64,000 bases of DNA. Source: JBHJGS01 sp050331575. Its GTDB lineage: Bacteria; Pseudomonadota; Alphaproteobacteria; Sphingomonadales; Rhodothalassiaceae. The translations under genes were made by a program, and so were the position numbers. The notes under the pieces are model-generated. The model saw nothing but the letters and a program-made list of their open reading frames with translations. It was not told where the DNA came from and made no database searches. Shown one piece after another: positions 1 through 9,599 of this stretch; positions within the stretch are counted from its first letter, which is position 1, and every line of letters begins with the position of its first letter. Where the stretch lies: assembly GCA_050331575.1 (NCBI GenBank), contig JBHJGS010000009.1:45577-109576 (forward strand), written 5' to 3'.

Positions 1-1173
<1,173 letters not shown>

Positions 1174-1207
1174 CGCCCTATCTCCCTTCGGCTGTACGGA
1201 ACGCCGG

Positions 1208-1648
1208 CTAGCTGTGGGCCGTGAACTCCATGTCCGGCCAACCCGCCGGCATGGTCGAAATCTCTTCCAAGGACACGCCGGCGAGCGCATCGCGCACGGC
1301 GTCATTGATCGTCTGCCAATGAATGCGCATGGCGCAGACCGGCTCCAGGCTGCAATCCCGCTCCGCGCTGGAGACGCAAGCGGTCAATGCGATCGGGCCG
1401 TCAACCGCCTCAATGATGTCGGCCACGGTGATCTGATCTGCGGGCCGCGACAGGGAAAACCCGCCCTTGATGCCGCGCGTGGAGACCAGCAATTCCGCCC
1501 GTTTCATCTGGCCCAAGATTTTGCTGACCGTGGGTTCCGGCACACCGGTGCGGCCGGCCAGATCATGGGCGTTCATCCGCCCGCCTGCTCGCACCATCTC
1601 GCCCATCAACACCACCGCATAATCGGCCAAATTGGTCAGTCGGATCAT
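1208..1648 (-). CDS. Rrf2-family Fe-S cluster-sensing regulator of the suf operon (IscR-like)
   Basis: A 146-residue winged-helix repressor. I chose the ATG at 1646-1648 because MIRLTNLADYAVVLMGEM is the canonical Rrf2 N-terminus; an in-frame upstream extension to 1726 looks non-coding. After the winged helix, three cysteines occur as C-X7-C-X5-C within ACVSSAERDCSLEPVCAM, the position of the [2Fe-2S] ligands in IscR/RsrR-type members. The first spacing is slightly longer than the IscR C-X5-C-X5-C. It precedes sufB on the same strand and is inferred to adjust SUF expression to cluster status. A candidate operator lies at 1675-1691. Confidence 0.9.
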   Translation of the reverse strand: MIRLTNLADYAVVLMGEMVRAGGRMNAHDLAGRTGVPEPTVSKILGQMKRAELLVSTRGIKGGFSLSRPADQITVADIIEAVDGPIALTACVSSAERDCSLEPVCAMRIHWQTINDAVRDALAGVSLEEISTMPAGWPDMEFTAHS

Positions 1649-1674
1649 CGACCCTATCCTCCGGCCCGATAAAC

Positions 1675-1691
1675 CGGACCAATCTTGTCTG
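1675..1691 (-). promoter_or_regulatory. Candidate operator of the Rrf2 regulator
   Basis: An imperfect 17-bp palindrome, CGGACCAATCTTGTCTG on the plus strand, lies 27 bases upstream of the regulator's ATG. The arms CGGAC and GTCTG match at four of five positions. Rrf2/IscR sites commonly pair GAC/GTC half sites around an A/T centre, so autoregulation is plausible. This is inference from position and symmetry only. Confidence 0.35.
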
Positions 1692-1847
1692 ATTAGGTAA
1701 GCCGGTCGCGCGGCTCTGTCAACCACGCCCGACGCACGCCTGCGTCAACGCCGCGCACGGCTTTAACTATACGCCTTTCCGCGCCCGATTGACACCGCAG
1801 GAAGCCGGCGGTTTCATTGGGGCGGTGACCGGTGCTGGGAGGGCTTC

Positions 1848-2513
1848 ATGAGCGAACGCAAAAAGGTTTGGGATATACCGGTGCGCGTCTTTCATTGGAG
1901 CCTGGGGCTGCTGATCGTGGCCAGCTGGTGGACCGGCGAGAACGGCTATTACGAATGGCATGAAAAGTCCGGGCTGGCCATCATCAGCCTGATCACATTC
2001 CGCCTTCTGTGGGGCATTGTCGGCAGCGAGACCGCGCGCTTCGGCCATTTTGTCAAGGCGCCCGGCCAGGCGCTCAAGGATCTGCGCGATTTCTGGGAGA
2101 TGCGAACCAAAGACCATGTCGGCCATGACGCGCTGGGCGGCTATGCGGTTCTGGTGCTGCTCGGCGCGGTGTTGAGCCAGGCGCTGCTCGGCCTGTTCGC
2201 CCATGACGATCTTGACATCTTCTACGGGCCTTGGGCGGATCTGGTGTCGGAGGAGACGAGCGCGCAACTGGCCAGCTGGCATGTTCAGACCTTCGACATC
2301 CTGGTGATTCTGATCGTGCTGCACGTCACCGCCGTCGCCGCTTACATCTTCCTTCAGGGCAAGGACCTGTTGATCCCGATGATCACCGGCATGAAGGACA
2401 CCGAGCAGCCGGCGCCCGCGATGGCCCGGCCCGGCAAGGCGCTTGCCGTTGCCGCCTTGGGGGTGGTGATCGGCTGGGGCGGCGTCGGCGCGGTGGAGGC
2501 GCTGTTCGGTTAG
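1848..2513 (+). CDS. Cytochrome b561-type membrane protein
   Basis: A 221-residue inner-membrane di-haem cytochrome b of the kind resembling the b-type subunit of Ni/Fe hydrogenases. It begins with VWDIPVRVFHWSLGLLIVASWW, the characteristic first helix with a haem-ligand histidine. Further histidines lie in YEWHEKSGLAI, in the SWHVQTFD helix and in VLHVTAVAAY. A predicted fifth membrane segment lies near the C-terminus. The start is supported by GGGAGGG just upstream of the ATG. Such proteins pass electrons between quinol and a periplasmic or soluble cytochrome; no partner cytochrome is adjacent, so the partner is unknown. It ends convergently with the next gene, overlapping by 4 bp. Confidence 0.88.
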   Translation: MSERKKVWDIPVRVFHWSLGLLIVASWWTGENGYYEWHEKSGLAIISLITFRLLWGIVGSETARFGHFVKAPGQALKDLRDFWEMRTKDHVGHDALGGYAVLVLLGAVLSQALLGLFAHDDLDIFYGPWADLVSEETSAQLASWHVQTFDILVILIVLHVTAVAAYIFLQGKDLLIPMITGMKDTEQPAPAMARPGKALAVAALGVVIGWGGVGAVEALFG

Positions 2514-3085
2514 GCCAGATCCGGCCCCGGCGGCGGCCGGCGCATGCCATCCAGCCAGGCCCACAGGCGCATGTGGCCCTGGCCGCCGGCATGATGCTGC
2601 CCCGCCAGGCGCGCGCTGAAGACATAGCCCCCATAAAGCAGCACGGCGGCCAGACCGATCGCTTCGTCGGCAGTGTCGTCAAACCAATAGGCAAACCACA
2701 CCGCCGCGGACACAAATTGCATGATCGAACTGATTACGAAGGCGACCAGAACAGCGATCAGGCCGCCCAGTGACCAATTGGCCGGCTGGCTCAAATCCTG
2801 CGCCAACTGCACCACGATCGGCGGCTCCATAACGAAGAAGGTATACATCGCCACGATGCCGTAAAAGCCGCCGCCAAACCGCATCCATTTGCCGAGCAGC
2901 GGATTAACCGGCGCGCCGCCTTGCTTGCGCGCCGTGCGATAGGCCCTCAATTGCGCCTTGAGTGCGCGGCGGTCCCTAAAGCTTTGCAAATGGCCGGCTT
3001 GCAGCATCCAGCCGACCAACAAATAGGTCACCAGCGCCACAGGGATCACCAGTTGCCATGCCAAGCCTAGAAGGGAATGCCACAT
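2510..3085 (-). CDS. Conserved membrane protein of unknown function
   Basis: A 191-residue protein I do not recognise. It has about four hydrophobic segments: residues ~5-28, ~70-92, ~105-127 and ~140-160. A basic cytoplasmic loop (RDRRALKAQLRAYRTARKQ) follows the first, and the C-terminus is polar and proline-rich. The ATG at 3083-3085 has an AGGAGA sequence about 9 bases upstream. The stop overlaps the end of the convergent cytochrome b561 gene by 4 bp. No catalytic motif is visible. A link to the neighbouring cytochrome would be guesswork. Confidence 0.75.
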   Translation of the reverse strand: MWHSLLGLAWQLVIPVALVTYLLVGWMLQAGHLQSFRDRRALKAQLRAYRTARKQGGAPVNPLLGKWMRFGGGFYGIVAMYTFFVMEPPIVVQLAQDLSQPANWSLGGLIAVLVAFVISSIMQFVSAAVWFAYWFDDTADEAIGLAAVLLYGGYVFSARLAGQHHAGGQGHMRLWAWLDGMRRPPPGPDLA

Positions 3086-3180
3086 CGCCCCACGATCTCC
3101 TCGCCACCGACGGCTACGTCACATCCGGTGACGGCTCAGCCCCAGGCGTGGTCGGACCATAGCGCAGATCGCCGTGGCTG

Positions 3181-4461
3181 TCACAACCGCCGGCGCTTCA
3201 TGCGGCTCTGCTGAACGGCCTGAGTGATAAAGTAGATTGCCGCGCTTGCCGGCGCCGCTGCGGCGACCAGCAGGGCGGTTGCCACGTCGATGGCTTGCGC
3301 GATTGCCCCGGCCAATGCCGCCCCCAGCACGCTGGCAGCGGCCACGCCGATGAGCGCCGCGGTAAATCCGTCTGAGCCGCGCCCGGGGAACAGCCGCAAA
3401 CTCCAGAAGGACAAAATCGCGCTGATCGTCATCACCGCAGCGCCATGCAAGGCGGCGGACAGCACCACCACCGCCCATAGGCCCGGCCTCACGGCCACCA
3501 GCGCCAGCGAGGCGGCAAAGGCCAGGAAGATCCCGGCAACCAGCGGATAAAGTCCAAAGCCCGCCTCTAGCCGGCCGGTTATCAGCCCGACCAGCCCGAA
3601 CAGGCCATAGCTCACAAAGATCACCGCCGCAGCCGCTTGATCCGCCAAGCCGGGCAGGCCGCCGGCGGCGACCACATGATCCGCGGCGAAGGACAGATAA
3701 GCGGCATTACACGCGCCGAAGGCAATGGCCGCGACATACAGCGGCACCACGGCCTTGCGAAAAAAGCGCAGCGGGCTGACCGGTATCGGCCGTGCCGGGG
3801 TCGGACCGCTGGGCAGGCCAGGCACCGCCAGCCCAGCCGCGCCCAGGCCGATCAGGGCAAAGCCCGCCCACGGCAGCCGCCAATCGAAGGCGCCGGCGGT
3901 GATCACCAGAAACAGCGCACCGGCGGCACACACGCCCACGGCTGTGCCGGTTGAGACTGCAGAGAGAATGCCCGGACGGGCCGCTTCGGGCACCACGCGT
4001 TCTGCGGCGTCATTGAACGGCGCCCAACAAAAGCCGGCGCTGGCGCCGGCCAGGATAATGCCGGCGGCAAGCGCCGTCGTGCTTGCAGCAGTCGCGACCA
4101 AACCGAAACCCAGACTTGCGGCCAGGGCGCCGGCCATCACAGGCAGGCGTTGACCGACGCGGCGACTGAGCCAGGCGGTCAGGGGCAGGGCTATCAAGAA
4201 AGCTGAAAAGGCCAGGCTGGCGATCATCCCAGCTTGCGCCGTGGTCAAGCCGAAGGTCGGACGCAGCGTCGGCAGGAACAGGCCAAAGCCCATGCGCGCC
4301 GGCCCGAAGGCGACCGCCGTCGCTACAAAACCGGCGGCGGCAAGAGCGGTGGCTGGGGTCAAAAGCCTGCCTGACCACAATCCAAGACCGCATGCCGCAC
4401 CGTCCAGGCAGCGACGGGCTCGGGCCACAGCGCGCCATGCCGCCCCATCGGGGGCAAGCAT
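3181..4461 (-). CDS. Major facilitator superfamily transporter
   Basis: A 426-residue polytopic membrane protein with about 12 hydrophobic segments and a long central cytoplasmic loop (around residues 215-235). The first half carries GFGLFLPTLRPTFGLTTAQAG followed by a basic loop WLSRRVGQRLP, the usual MFS loop 2-3 position. The family style is that of small-molecule or sugar exporters; the substrate cannot be read. The assigned start adds about 30 residues before the first helix; a TTG at 4378-4380 is a plausible shorter start. It lies 137 bases downstream of hemF on the same strand and may be read from that transcript. Confidence 0.85.
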   Translation of the reverse strand: MLAPDGAAWRAVARARRCLDGAACGLGLWSGRLLTPATALAAAGFVATAVAFGPARMGFGLFLPTLRPTFGLTTAQAGMIASLAFSAFLIALPLTAWLSRRVGQRLPVMAGALAASLGFGLVATAASTTALAAGIILAGASAGFCWAPFNDAAERVVPEAARPGILSAVSTGTAVGVCAAGALFLVITAGAFDWRLPWAGFALIGLGAAGLAVPGLPSGPTPARPIPVSPLRFFRKAVVPLYVAAIAFGACNAAYLSFAADHVVAAGGLPGLADQAAAAVIFVSYGLFGLVGLITGRLEAGFGLYPLVAGIFLAFAASLALVAVRPGLWAVVVLSAALHGAAVMTISAILSFWSLRLFPGRGSDGFTAALIGVAAASVLGAALAGAIAQAIDVATALLVAAAAPASAAIYFITQAVQQSRMKRRRL

Positions 4462-4598
4462 GCCAGAGATGCCTTACAAACGATCATGACGCGCCTGAGG
4501 ACTGCGGACCCGAGACGGCAGAGTTGCTCCATGCGGGTTTCCCGCGCGGAGATCTGGGACGCGGCCTGAAACGCGGCCTGGAACGCAGCCTGCGCCGC

Positions 4599-5465
4599 TC
4601 ACGGCCATTTTGCTTCCGGTGGCAGGGACATCAAGATGGCGTCGATATTGCCCCCGGTTTTCAGGCCGAACAGGGTGCCGCGGTCATAGACCAGGTTGAA
4701 CTCGGTATAGCGGCCGCGCTTGATCAGCAGGCGTTCACGCTCTTCCTCTGTCCAGGGCTGGTGCATGCGCTTGGCGACCAGGGCGGGGTGGCTGTCGCGA
4801 AACGCTTTGCCGACATCCTGGGTGAAGGCGAAATCATCCTCCCAGTCGCCGCTGGACAGATTGTCATAGAAGATGCCGCCGACGCCGCGCGGCTCGCCCC
4901 GGTGCTTGATGAAGAAATACTCGTCGCACCAGCTTTTAAAGCGCGGATAATAGGTCAGGTCATGGGCGTCGCAGGCGGCCTTGAAGGCGCCGTGAAAGGC
5001 CGCGGTATCCTCATCATAGTTGATCGCCGGGTTCAGATCGCCGCCGCCGCCGAACCAGCCCTTGGTGGTGACGATCATGCGCGTGTTCATGTGCGCGGCC
5101 GGCGCATGCGGGTTCCATAAGTGCGCCACCAGCGAGATGCCGGAGGCCCAGAAATGCGGGTCGTCCTCTGCACCGGGGATCTGTTTGGCGAATTCCGGAG
5201 AGAATCGGCCGTAAACAGTGGAGATATTGACGCCGACCTTCTCGAACACCCGCCCCTTCATCATCGACATTTCGCCGCCGCCGCCGTCAGACCCGTCTTC
5301 GGTGGTGCGGTTGTGCTGCCTGCGCTGGAACCGGCCGGCGGGGCGGGGATCGTCGCTCAGCTGATCCTCCAAAGCCTCATAGGCCGCACAGATCTGGTCT
5401 CTTAAGGTCTGAAACCATTGGCTGGCGCGGGCCTTGCGCTCTTCCAGCAGATCAGCATCGAACAT
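4599..5465 (-). CDS. hemF: Oxygen-dependent coproporphyrinogen III oxidase HemF
   Basis: Converts coproporphyrinogen III to protoporphyrinogen IX using O2 in the haem pathway. The 288 residues match the family from end to end: GRVFEKVGVNISTVYG, the signature HMNTRMIVTTKGWFGGGGDL with its metal/substrate region, YYPRFKSWCDEYFFIKHR, RGVGGIFYD, and the C-terminal RGRYTEFNLVYDRGTLFGL. Length is normal. It indicates aerobic or facultatively aerobic growth. It lies downstream of queF on the same strand with 97 bases between them. Confidence 0.97.
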   Translation of the reverse strand: MFDADLLEERKARASQWFQTLRDQICAAYEALEDQLSDDPRPAGRFQRRQHNRTTEDGSDGGGGEMSMMKGRVFEKVGVNISTVYGRFSPEFAKQIPGAEDDPHFWASGISLVAHLWNPHAPAAHMNTRMIVTTKGWFGGGGDLNPAINYDEDTAAFHGAFKAACDAHDLTYYPRFKSWCDEYFFIKHRGEPRGVGGIFYDNLSSGDWEDDFAFTQDVGKAFRDSHPALVAKRMHQPWTEEERERLLIKRGRYTEFNLVYDRGTLFGLKTGGNIDAILMSLPPEAKWP

Positions 5466-5562
5466 GGCGGCTCATCCCCCTTTCACAGACATGTCATCGA
5501 TTTTTGCCTTAGCCTAGAAGTGCGCGGACGTCACGGCCAAGCAGGCTCGTCCCGATCAAAAA

Positions 5563-6027
5563 TCAGCCACGTCCGCGATAGGGCGCAACCCCGGGCTCGG
5601 GGATCCACACTCCCTCCGGTGCCGGGCCGGTCTGAAAGAACACGTCGATGGGGATACCGCCGCGCGGATACCAATAACCGCCGATGCGCAGCCAAACCGG
5701 ATCCAGCGCGGCTCTCAGGCGCTTGCCGATGCCCACGGTGCACGCCTCGTGAAAATCCGGATGGTTGCGAAACGCGCCCAGATAAAGCTTCAAGGACTTG
5801 CTTTCGACCAGGCGGTCCTGCGGAACATAGTCGATCACCAGATGCGCGAAATCCGGCTGGCCGGTCACCGGGCACAGGCTGGTGAATTCCGGCGCGGTGA
5901 AGCGCACGCAATAGGCCTGGTCCGGATGCGGGTTTGGCACGGTCTCCAGCACCGCCTCGTCCGGCGTGGCAGGCGTGCCGGCGGCCCCGCCCAACTGCTT
6001 CAGTTCGCTATAGATGCTCTGCACCAT
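5563..6027 (-). CDS. queF: NADPH-dependent 7-cyano-7-deazaguanine reductase QueF (type I)
   Basis: Reduces preQ0 to preQ1 in queuosine synthesis. The 154-residue length fits the short type I enzyme with a single T-fold. The catalytic cysteine is C52 in FTSLCPVTGQPDF; the QueF motif ESKSLKLYL (from E75) contains the NADPH and substrate contacts, and H93 lies in FHEACTV. The C-terminus WLRIGGYWYPRGGIPIDVF is diagnostic. I chose the ATG at 6025-6027 because homologues begin close to SIYSELKQLG; a further 12 residues upstream are open. It is divergent from sseA. Confidence 0.95.
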   Translation of the reverse strand: MVQSIYSELKQLGGAAGTPATPDEAVLETVPNPHPDQAYCVRFTAPEFTSLCPVTGQPDFAHLVIDYVPQDRLVESKSLKLYLGAFRNHPDFHEACTVGIGKRLRAALDPVWLRIGGYWYPRGGIPIDVFFQTGPAPEGVWIPEPGVAPYRGRG

Positions 6028-6136
6028 GGCGCGCGGCTTATAGCGGTGCTGCCCCCCTGTCAAAGCGTTCGTTGCAAACCGGCAGCCAGGGCCCTAGCGT
6101 GCGGGCCAGAGGGACAATAGGCAGGGAGCATGCATC

Positions 6137-6991
6137 ATGGCGCAGGACGGGCCGTTGGTGAGCACAGACTGGCTGGCGGAGCATCTGGAGGCGCCGGACA
6201 TCCGCATCGTCGACGCCTCCTGGCACATGCCAGATACCGGCCGCGATGCCCGTGCGGAGTATCGCGAGGCGCATGTTCCCGGCGCGGTCTTCTTCGACAT
6301 CGACGATATCGCCGATACCGACAGTTCGCTGCCACACATGGTGCCCAGTCCGGAGAAGTTCGCATCCCGCGTGCGCAAACTGGGGCTGGGCGACGGCAAT
6401 CGCATTATCGTCTACGATACCGGCGGCGTGCACCCGGCCGCCCGTGTGTGGTGGATGTTCCGCCTGTTCGGCAGCCGCGACGTGGCGGTGCTGGACGGCG
6501 GTCTGCGGAAATGGCGTGCGGAGGGCCGGCCGCTGGACGATCTGCCACCGGTGCCGCGCGAACGCCACTTCACCGCCCGGCTGCAGGTCCCGCTGATCCG
6601 CGACCGTCATCAGGTGCTGCGCCATGTCGAACGCGGCGACGCCCAGATCGCCGACACCCGCCCCGCTGACCGCTTCGACGGCTCGCAGCCCGAACCGCGC
6701 GAGGGCGTGCGCGCCGGCCATATGCCCGGCGCCAAAAATCTGCCGTTCGACCGGCTGTTCAACCCCGACGGCACCTACAAGACCGGCGCGGCCTTGAAGG
6801 CGGAACTGGACAGCGCCGGCATCGATCCGTCGCGGCCGCTGGTGACCAGCTGCGGCTCCGGTGTCACCGCCTGCTGCCTGGCGTTGAGCCTGGCCACCCT
6901 GGGCGCGCGCGATGTCGCGGTCTATGATGGCTCCTGGACCGACTGGGGCAGCCATGGCGACCTGCCGGTGGAGCAAGGCAGCGCGGCATGA
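6137..6991 (+). CDS. sseA: 3-mercaptopyruvate sulfurtransferase SseA
   Basis: A 284-residue tandem rhodanese that transfers sulfur from 3-mercaptopyruvate to thiophilic acceptors. The N-terminal rhodanese domain (~10-130) is structural and the C-terminal one (~155-280) carries the catalytic cysteine C239. The loop reads CGSGVTA, the mercaptopyruvate sulfurtransferase signature rather than the CRKGVTA of thiosulfate sulfurtransferase. AGGGAG lies 8 bases before the ATG. The stop overlaps the metC start as ATGA, so the two are translationally coupled and work in sulfur amino-acid turnover. Confidence 0.95.
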   Translation: MAQDGPLVSTDWLAEHLEAPDIRIVDASWHMPDTGRDARAEYREAHVPGAVFFDIDDIADTDSSLPHMVPSPEKFASRVRKLGLGDGNRIIVYDTGGVHPAARVWWMFRLFGSRDVAVLDGGLRKWRAEGRPLDDLPPVPRERHFTARLQVPLIRDRHQVLRHVERGDAQIADTRPADRFDGSQPEPREGVRAGHMPGAKNLPFDRLFNPDGTYKTGAALKAELDSAGIDPSRPLVTSCGSGVTACCLALSLATLGARDVAVYDGSWTDWGSHGDLPVEQGSAA

Positions 6992-8163
6992 GGCGCAAGA
7001 CCCGTCTGGCGACGCTGGGCCGGCGCGCGGACTGGACCCACGGCATTGTCAACCCGCCGGTCTATCGCGCATCGACGGTCCTATTCGACACCTATGCGCA
7101 GTATCGCGATGCCGTCACCCGGCCCGATGACACGCTGTATTACGGCCGCCGCGGCACGCCGACCCATTGGGCGCTGAAGGAGGCGCTGACCGAGTTGCAC
7201 GGCGGCGCCGGCACCTGGCTGTTCCCTTCCGGCGTTGCCGCGGTGAATGCCGCGATCCTGGCCTTTGCCGGCGCCGGCGATCAGATCCTGGTGCCGGACA
7301 ATGCCTATGAACCGAGCCGGATGTTCGCCAACCGCCTGGCCAAGCGCTTCGGCATCGACGCGGGCTTTTATGATCCTTGCATCGGCGCGGACATTGCCGG
7401 ACAGATCACCGACAAGACCCGCGTGATCCTGATCGAATCGCCGGGATCCCTGACCTTCGAGGTGCAGGATGTGCCGGCGATCGCGGCCGCGGCCAAGGCG
7501 CGCGGTGTGGTCACGGTGGCAGACAATACCTGGGCCACGCCGCTGCTGTTCCGACCGCTGGAGCATGGCGTCGACGTGGCGGTGGAGGCCTGCACCAAAT
7601 ATATCACCGGCCATTCCGATGTGATGATGGGCAGCGCCACGGCCGCGGCGGGAACGTGGCCGAAGCTGATCCGCGTCGGCGCCGGGCTTGGCCAGACCGT
7701 CTCCCCCGATGACGCTTGGCTGGCGCTGCGCGGCCTGCGGACATTGGAGCTGCGTTTGCAGGCGCATGAGGCTGCAGCGTTGGACCTGGCGCGCTGGCTG
7801 GCCGAGCATCCGCTGGTGGCCGAGGTGCTGCACCCGGCCCTGCCGTCCTGCCCCGGCCACGACCTGTGGCGGCGCGATTTCGATGGCGCCAGCGGGGTGT
7901 TCGCCCTGGTGCTGCACCATGCCGACAAATCCGCGCTGCCGGCCATGACCGACCAGATGCGCCATTTCAAGATGGGCTTCTCTTGGGGCGGCTATGAAAG
8001 CCTGATGCTGCCGGCTGACCCCGCACCGATCCGCACCGCCACGGATTGGTCGGGCAAGGGCGAACTGATCCGCCTGCAGGTCGGTCTTGAGGATGTGGCG
8101 GACCTGAAACAGGATCTGGCAGACGGGCTGGACCGCTTCGCGCGGGCGGCCGGCCTTGCTTAA
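6988..8163 (+). CDS. metC: Cystathionine beta-lyase-like PLP enzyme (MetC)
   Basis: A 391-residue fold-type I PLP enzyme of the Cys/Met metabolism family, most like cystathionine beta-lyase. The Schiff-base lysine is K204 in EACTKYITGHSDVMMGS; YYGRRGTPTHWALKEAL and the aspartate of VADNTWATPLLFRPLEHG complete the cofactor site. The C-terminal MRHFKMGFSWGGYESLMLP is the family's substrate-carboxylate region. It is coupled to sseA by ATGA and its end overlaps the MATE gene by 8 bp. Exact substrate preference cannot be told from sequence. Confidence 0.92.
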   Translation: MRRKTRLATLGRRADWTHGIVNPPVYRASTVLFDTYAQYRDAVTRPDDTLYYGRRGTPTHWALKEALTELHGGAGTWLFPSGVAAVNAAILAFAGAGDQILVPDNAYEPSRMFANRLAKRFGIDAGFYDPCIGADIAGQITDKTRVILIESPGSLTFEVQDVPAIAAAAKARGVVTVADNTWATPLLFRPLEHGVDVAVEACTKYITGHSDVMMGSATAAAGTWPKLIRVGAGLGQTVSPDDAWLALRGLRTLELRLQAHEAAALDLARWLAEHPLVAEVLHPALPSCPGHDLWRRDFDGASGVFALVLHHADKSALPAMTDQMRHFKMGFSWGGYESLMLPADPAPIRTATDWSGKGELIRLQVGLEDVADLKQDLADGLDRFARAAGLA

Positions 8164-9475
8164 GACCACAGCGGCGGATCGGCGCATCTGGAAGATCGCC
8201 GGGCCGTCCATCGCCGCCAATTGCTCCGCCGCCCTGATCGGACTGGTCGATACCTGGGCGATCGGTCACCTGCCGGATCCAGCCCTGCTGGCCGCCGTGG
8301 GCCTGGGCGCGTTTCTGACCAATTTCGTGTATTGGATGTGCGGCTTCCTGCGCATGGGCACCACGGGCCAGGTGGCGCGGGCGCACGGGCGGGAGGATGC
8401 CGAAGCGATCGCCCGACTGGTGCTGCGGGCGCTGATCGTCGGGCTGGTCTTGGGGGTGGCGATCGTCGCGGCGCGCTATGGCCTGATTGCGCTGGGCTTG
8501 GCCTTTTTCGACCCGCCGGCGGGCCTGGCCGAGCCGGTTACCAGCTATACCCAGCTGCGCCTTATCGCGGTGCCGGCGGTGCTGGCCAAGCTGGCGGTTC
8601 TGGGCCTGTTGATCGGCACCGCGCGCGCGGGTCTGGCCTTGGCGCTGGAGGTGACCGCCAATCTGGTCAATGCCGGGCTGACCGTGCTGTTCGTCGTCGG
8701 GCTTGGCCTTGGCATCGACGGCGCGGCCCTGGGTTCGGTGGCGGCGGAAGTGCTGGCAGCGGGGCTGGCGGTGGGCCTGGCCTGGCGCATTCTGGGCCGT
8801 CAGCAGGTGTTGCGCGCCGCGCGCCATGCTGATCTGAGGCGGCTTCGCACGCTGTTGGCCAGCCTGGGCGACGATGCGCTGCTGATCCTGCGCACCCTGT
8901 GCCTGTTGGCCGGCTTCGCGCTATTCTGGCGTTTGAGCGCGCAATTAGGGGCAACAGCCGCCGCGGTCACGCAGGTTTTGATGCAGTTCGTGCAACTGGC
9001 CGCCCTAGCGCTGGACGGCATCGCCTATGCGGCGGAGGCTGAAATCGGCCGCAGCGTGGGGCGGGCGGACCGCGGGCTGTATCGACAGATGCTCGGCCGC
9101 ACCACCGGCTGGTCGCTGGCCTTCGCCGCTGCCACCTCCGCGCTGTTTTGCCTGTTCGGCGCGGCGATCGTCGCCTTCTTTACCGAGCATGAGGCGGTGC
9201 GCCAGGCCGCCCAGCCCGTGCTGCCCTGGGCAGCGGCCATGCCCATGATCGCGGTCTGGTCTTATCAGTTCGACGGCGTGTTCATCGGCCTGGGCGCCTA
9301 TGGTGCGATGGTCGCCAGCATGGCCCTTGCTTTTACGGTCTTCGGGCTGGCCAGCTTGGCGGTCGGCAGTGCGGCGGGGCTGTGGGCGGCGTTTGCGCTG
9401 TTCATGGCCGCGCGCGGGTTGAGCCAGGCAGCCCTCCTGCCCTGGCTGGGACGGCGGCGCTTCGGCACCGCGTGA
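8156..9475 (+). CDS. MATE-family efflux transporter (DinF-like)
   Basis: A 439-residue membrane protein with about 12 hydrophobic segments in two homologous halves, reading as the DinF branch of the MATE family. It starts with WKIAGPSIAANCSAALIGLVDTWAIGHL, the typical first helix. These antiporters expel organic cations or other small molecules using an ion gradient. The only good start is the TTG at 8156, inside the last codons of metC, so translation is probably coupled and weaker than that of its neighbours. The substrate is unknown; placement after sseA-metC suggests, but does not prove, a link to sulfur metabolites. Confidence 0.88.
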   Translation: MLKTTAADRRIWKIAGPSIAANCSAALIGLVDTWAIGHLPDPALLAAVGLGAFLTNFVYWMCGFLRMGTTGQVARAHGREDAEAIARLVLRALIVGLVLGVAIVAARYGLIALGLAFFDPPAGLAEPVTSYTQLRLIAVPAVLAKLAVLGLLIGTARAGLALALEVTANLVNAGLTVLFVVGLGLGIDGAALGSVAAEVLAAGLAVGLAWRILGRQQVLRAARHADLRRLRTLLASLGDDALLILRTLCLLAGFALFWRLSAQLGATAAAVTQVLMQFVQLAALALDGIAYAAEAEIGRSVGRADRGLYRQMLGRTTGWSLAFAAATSALFCLFGAAIVAFFTEHEAVRQAAQPVLPWAAAMPMIAVWSYQFDGVFIGLGAYGAMVASMALAFTVFGLASLAVGSAAGLWAAFALFMAARGLSQAALLPWLGRRRFGTA

Positions 9476-9599
9476 CCGGGGCCATCGTGCACGCAGTCAC
9501 GCGCACACGCGCACATCCTGTGTTAAAGGGGCAAGAATGCGTCAGGGTTTCGGCGGCAGAAACGGCGTGGGAGGATCAAACCGTCCGGGAGGGGCAATC

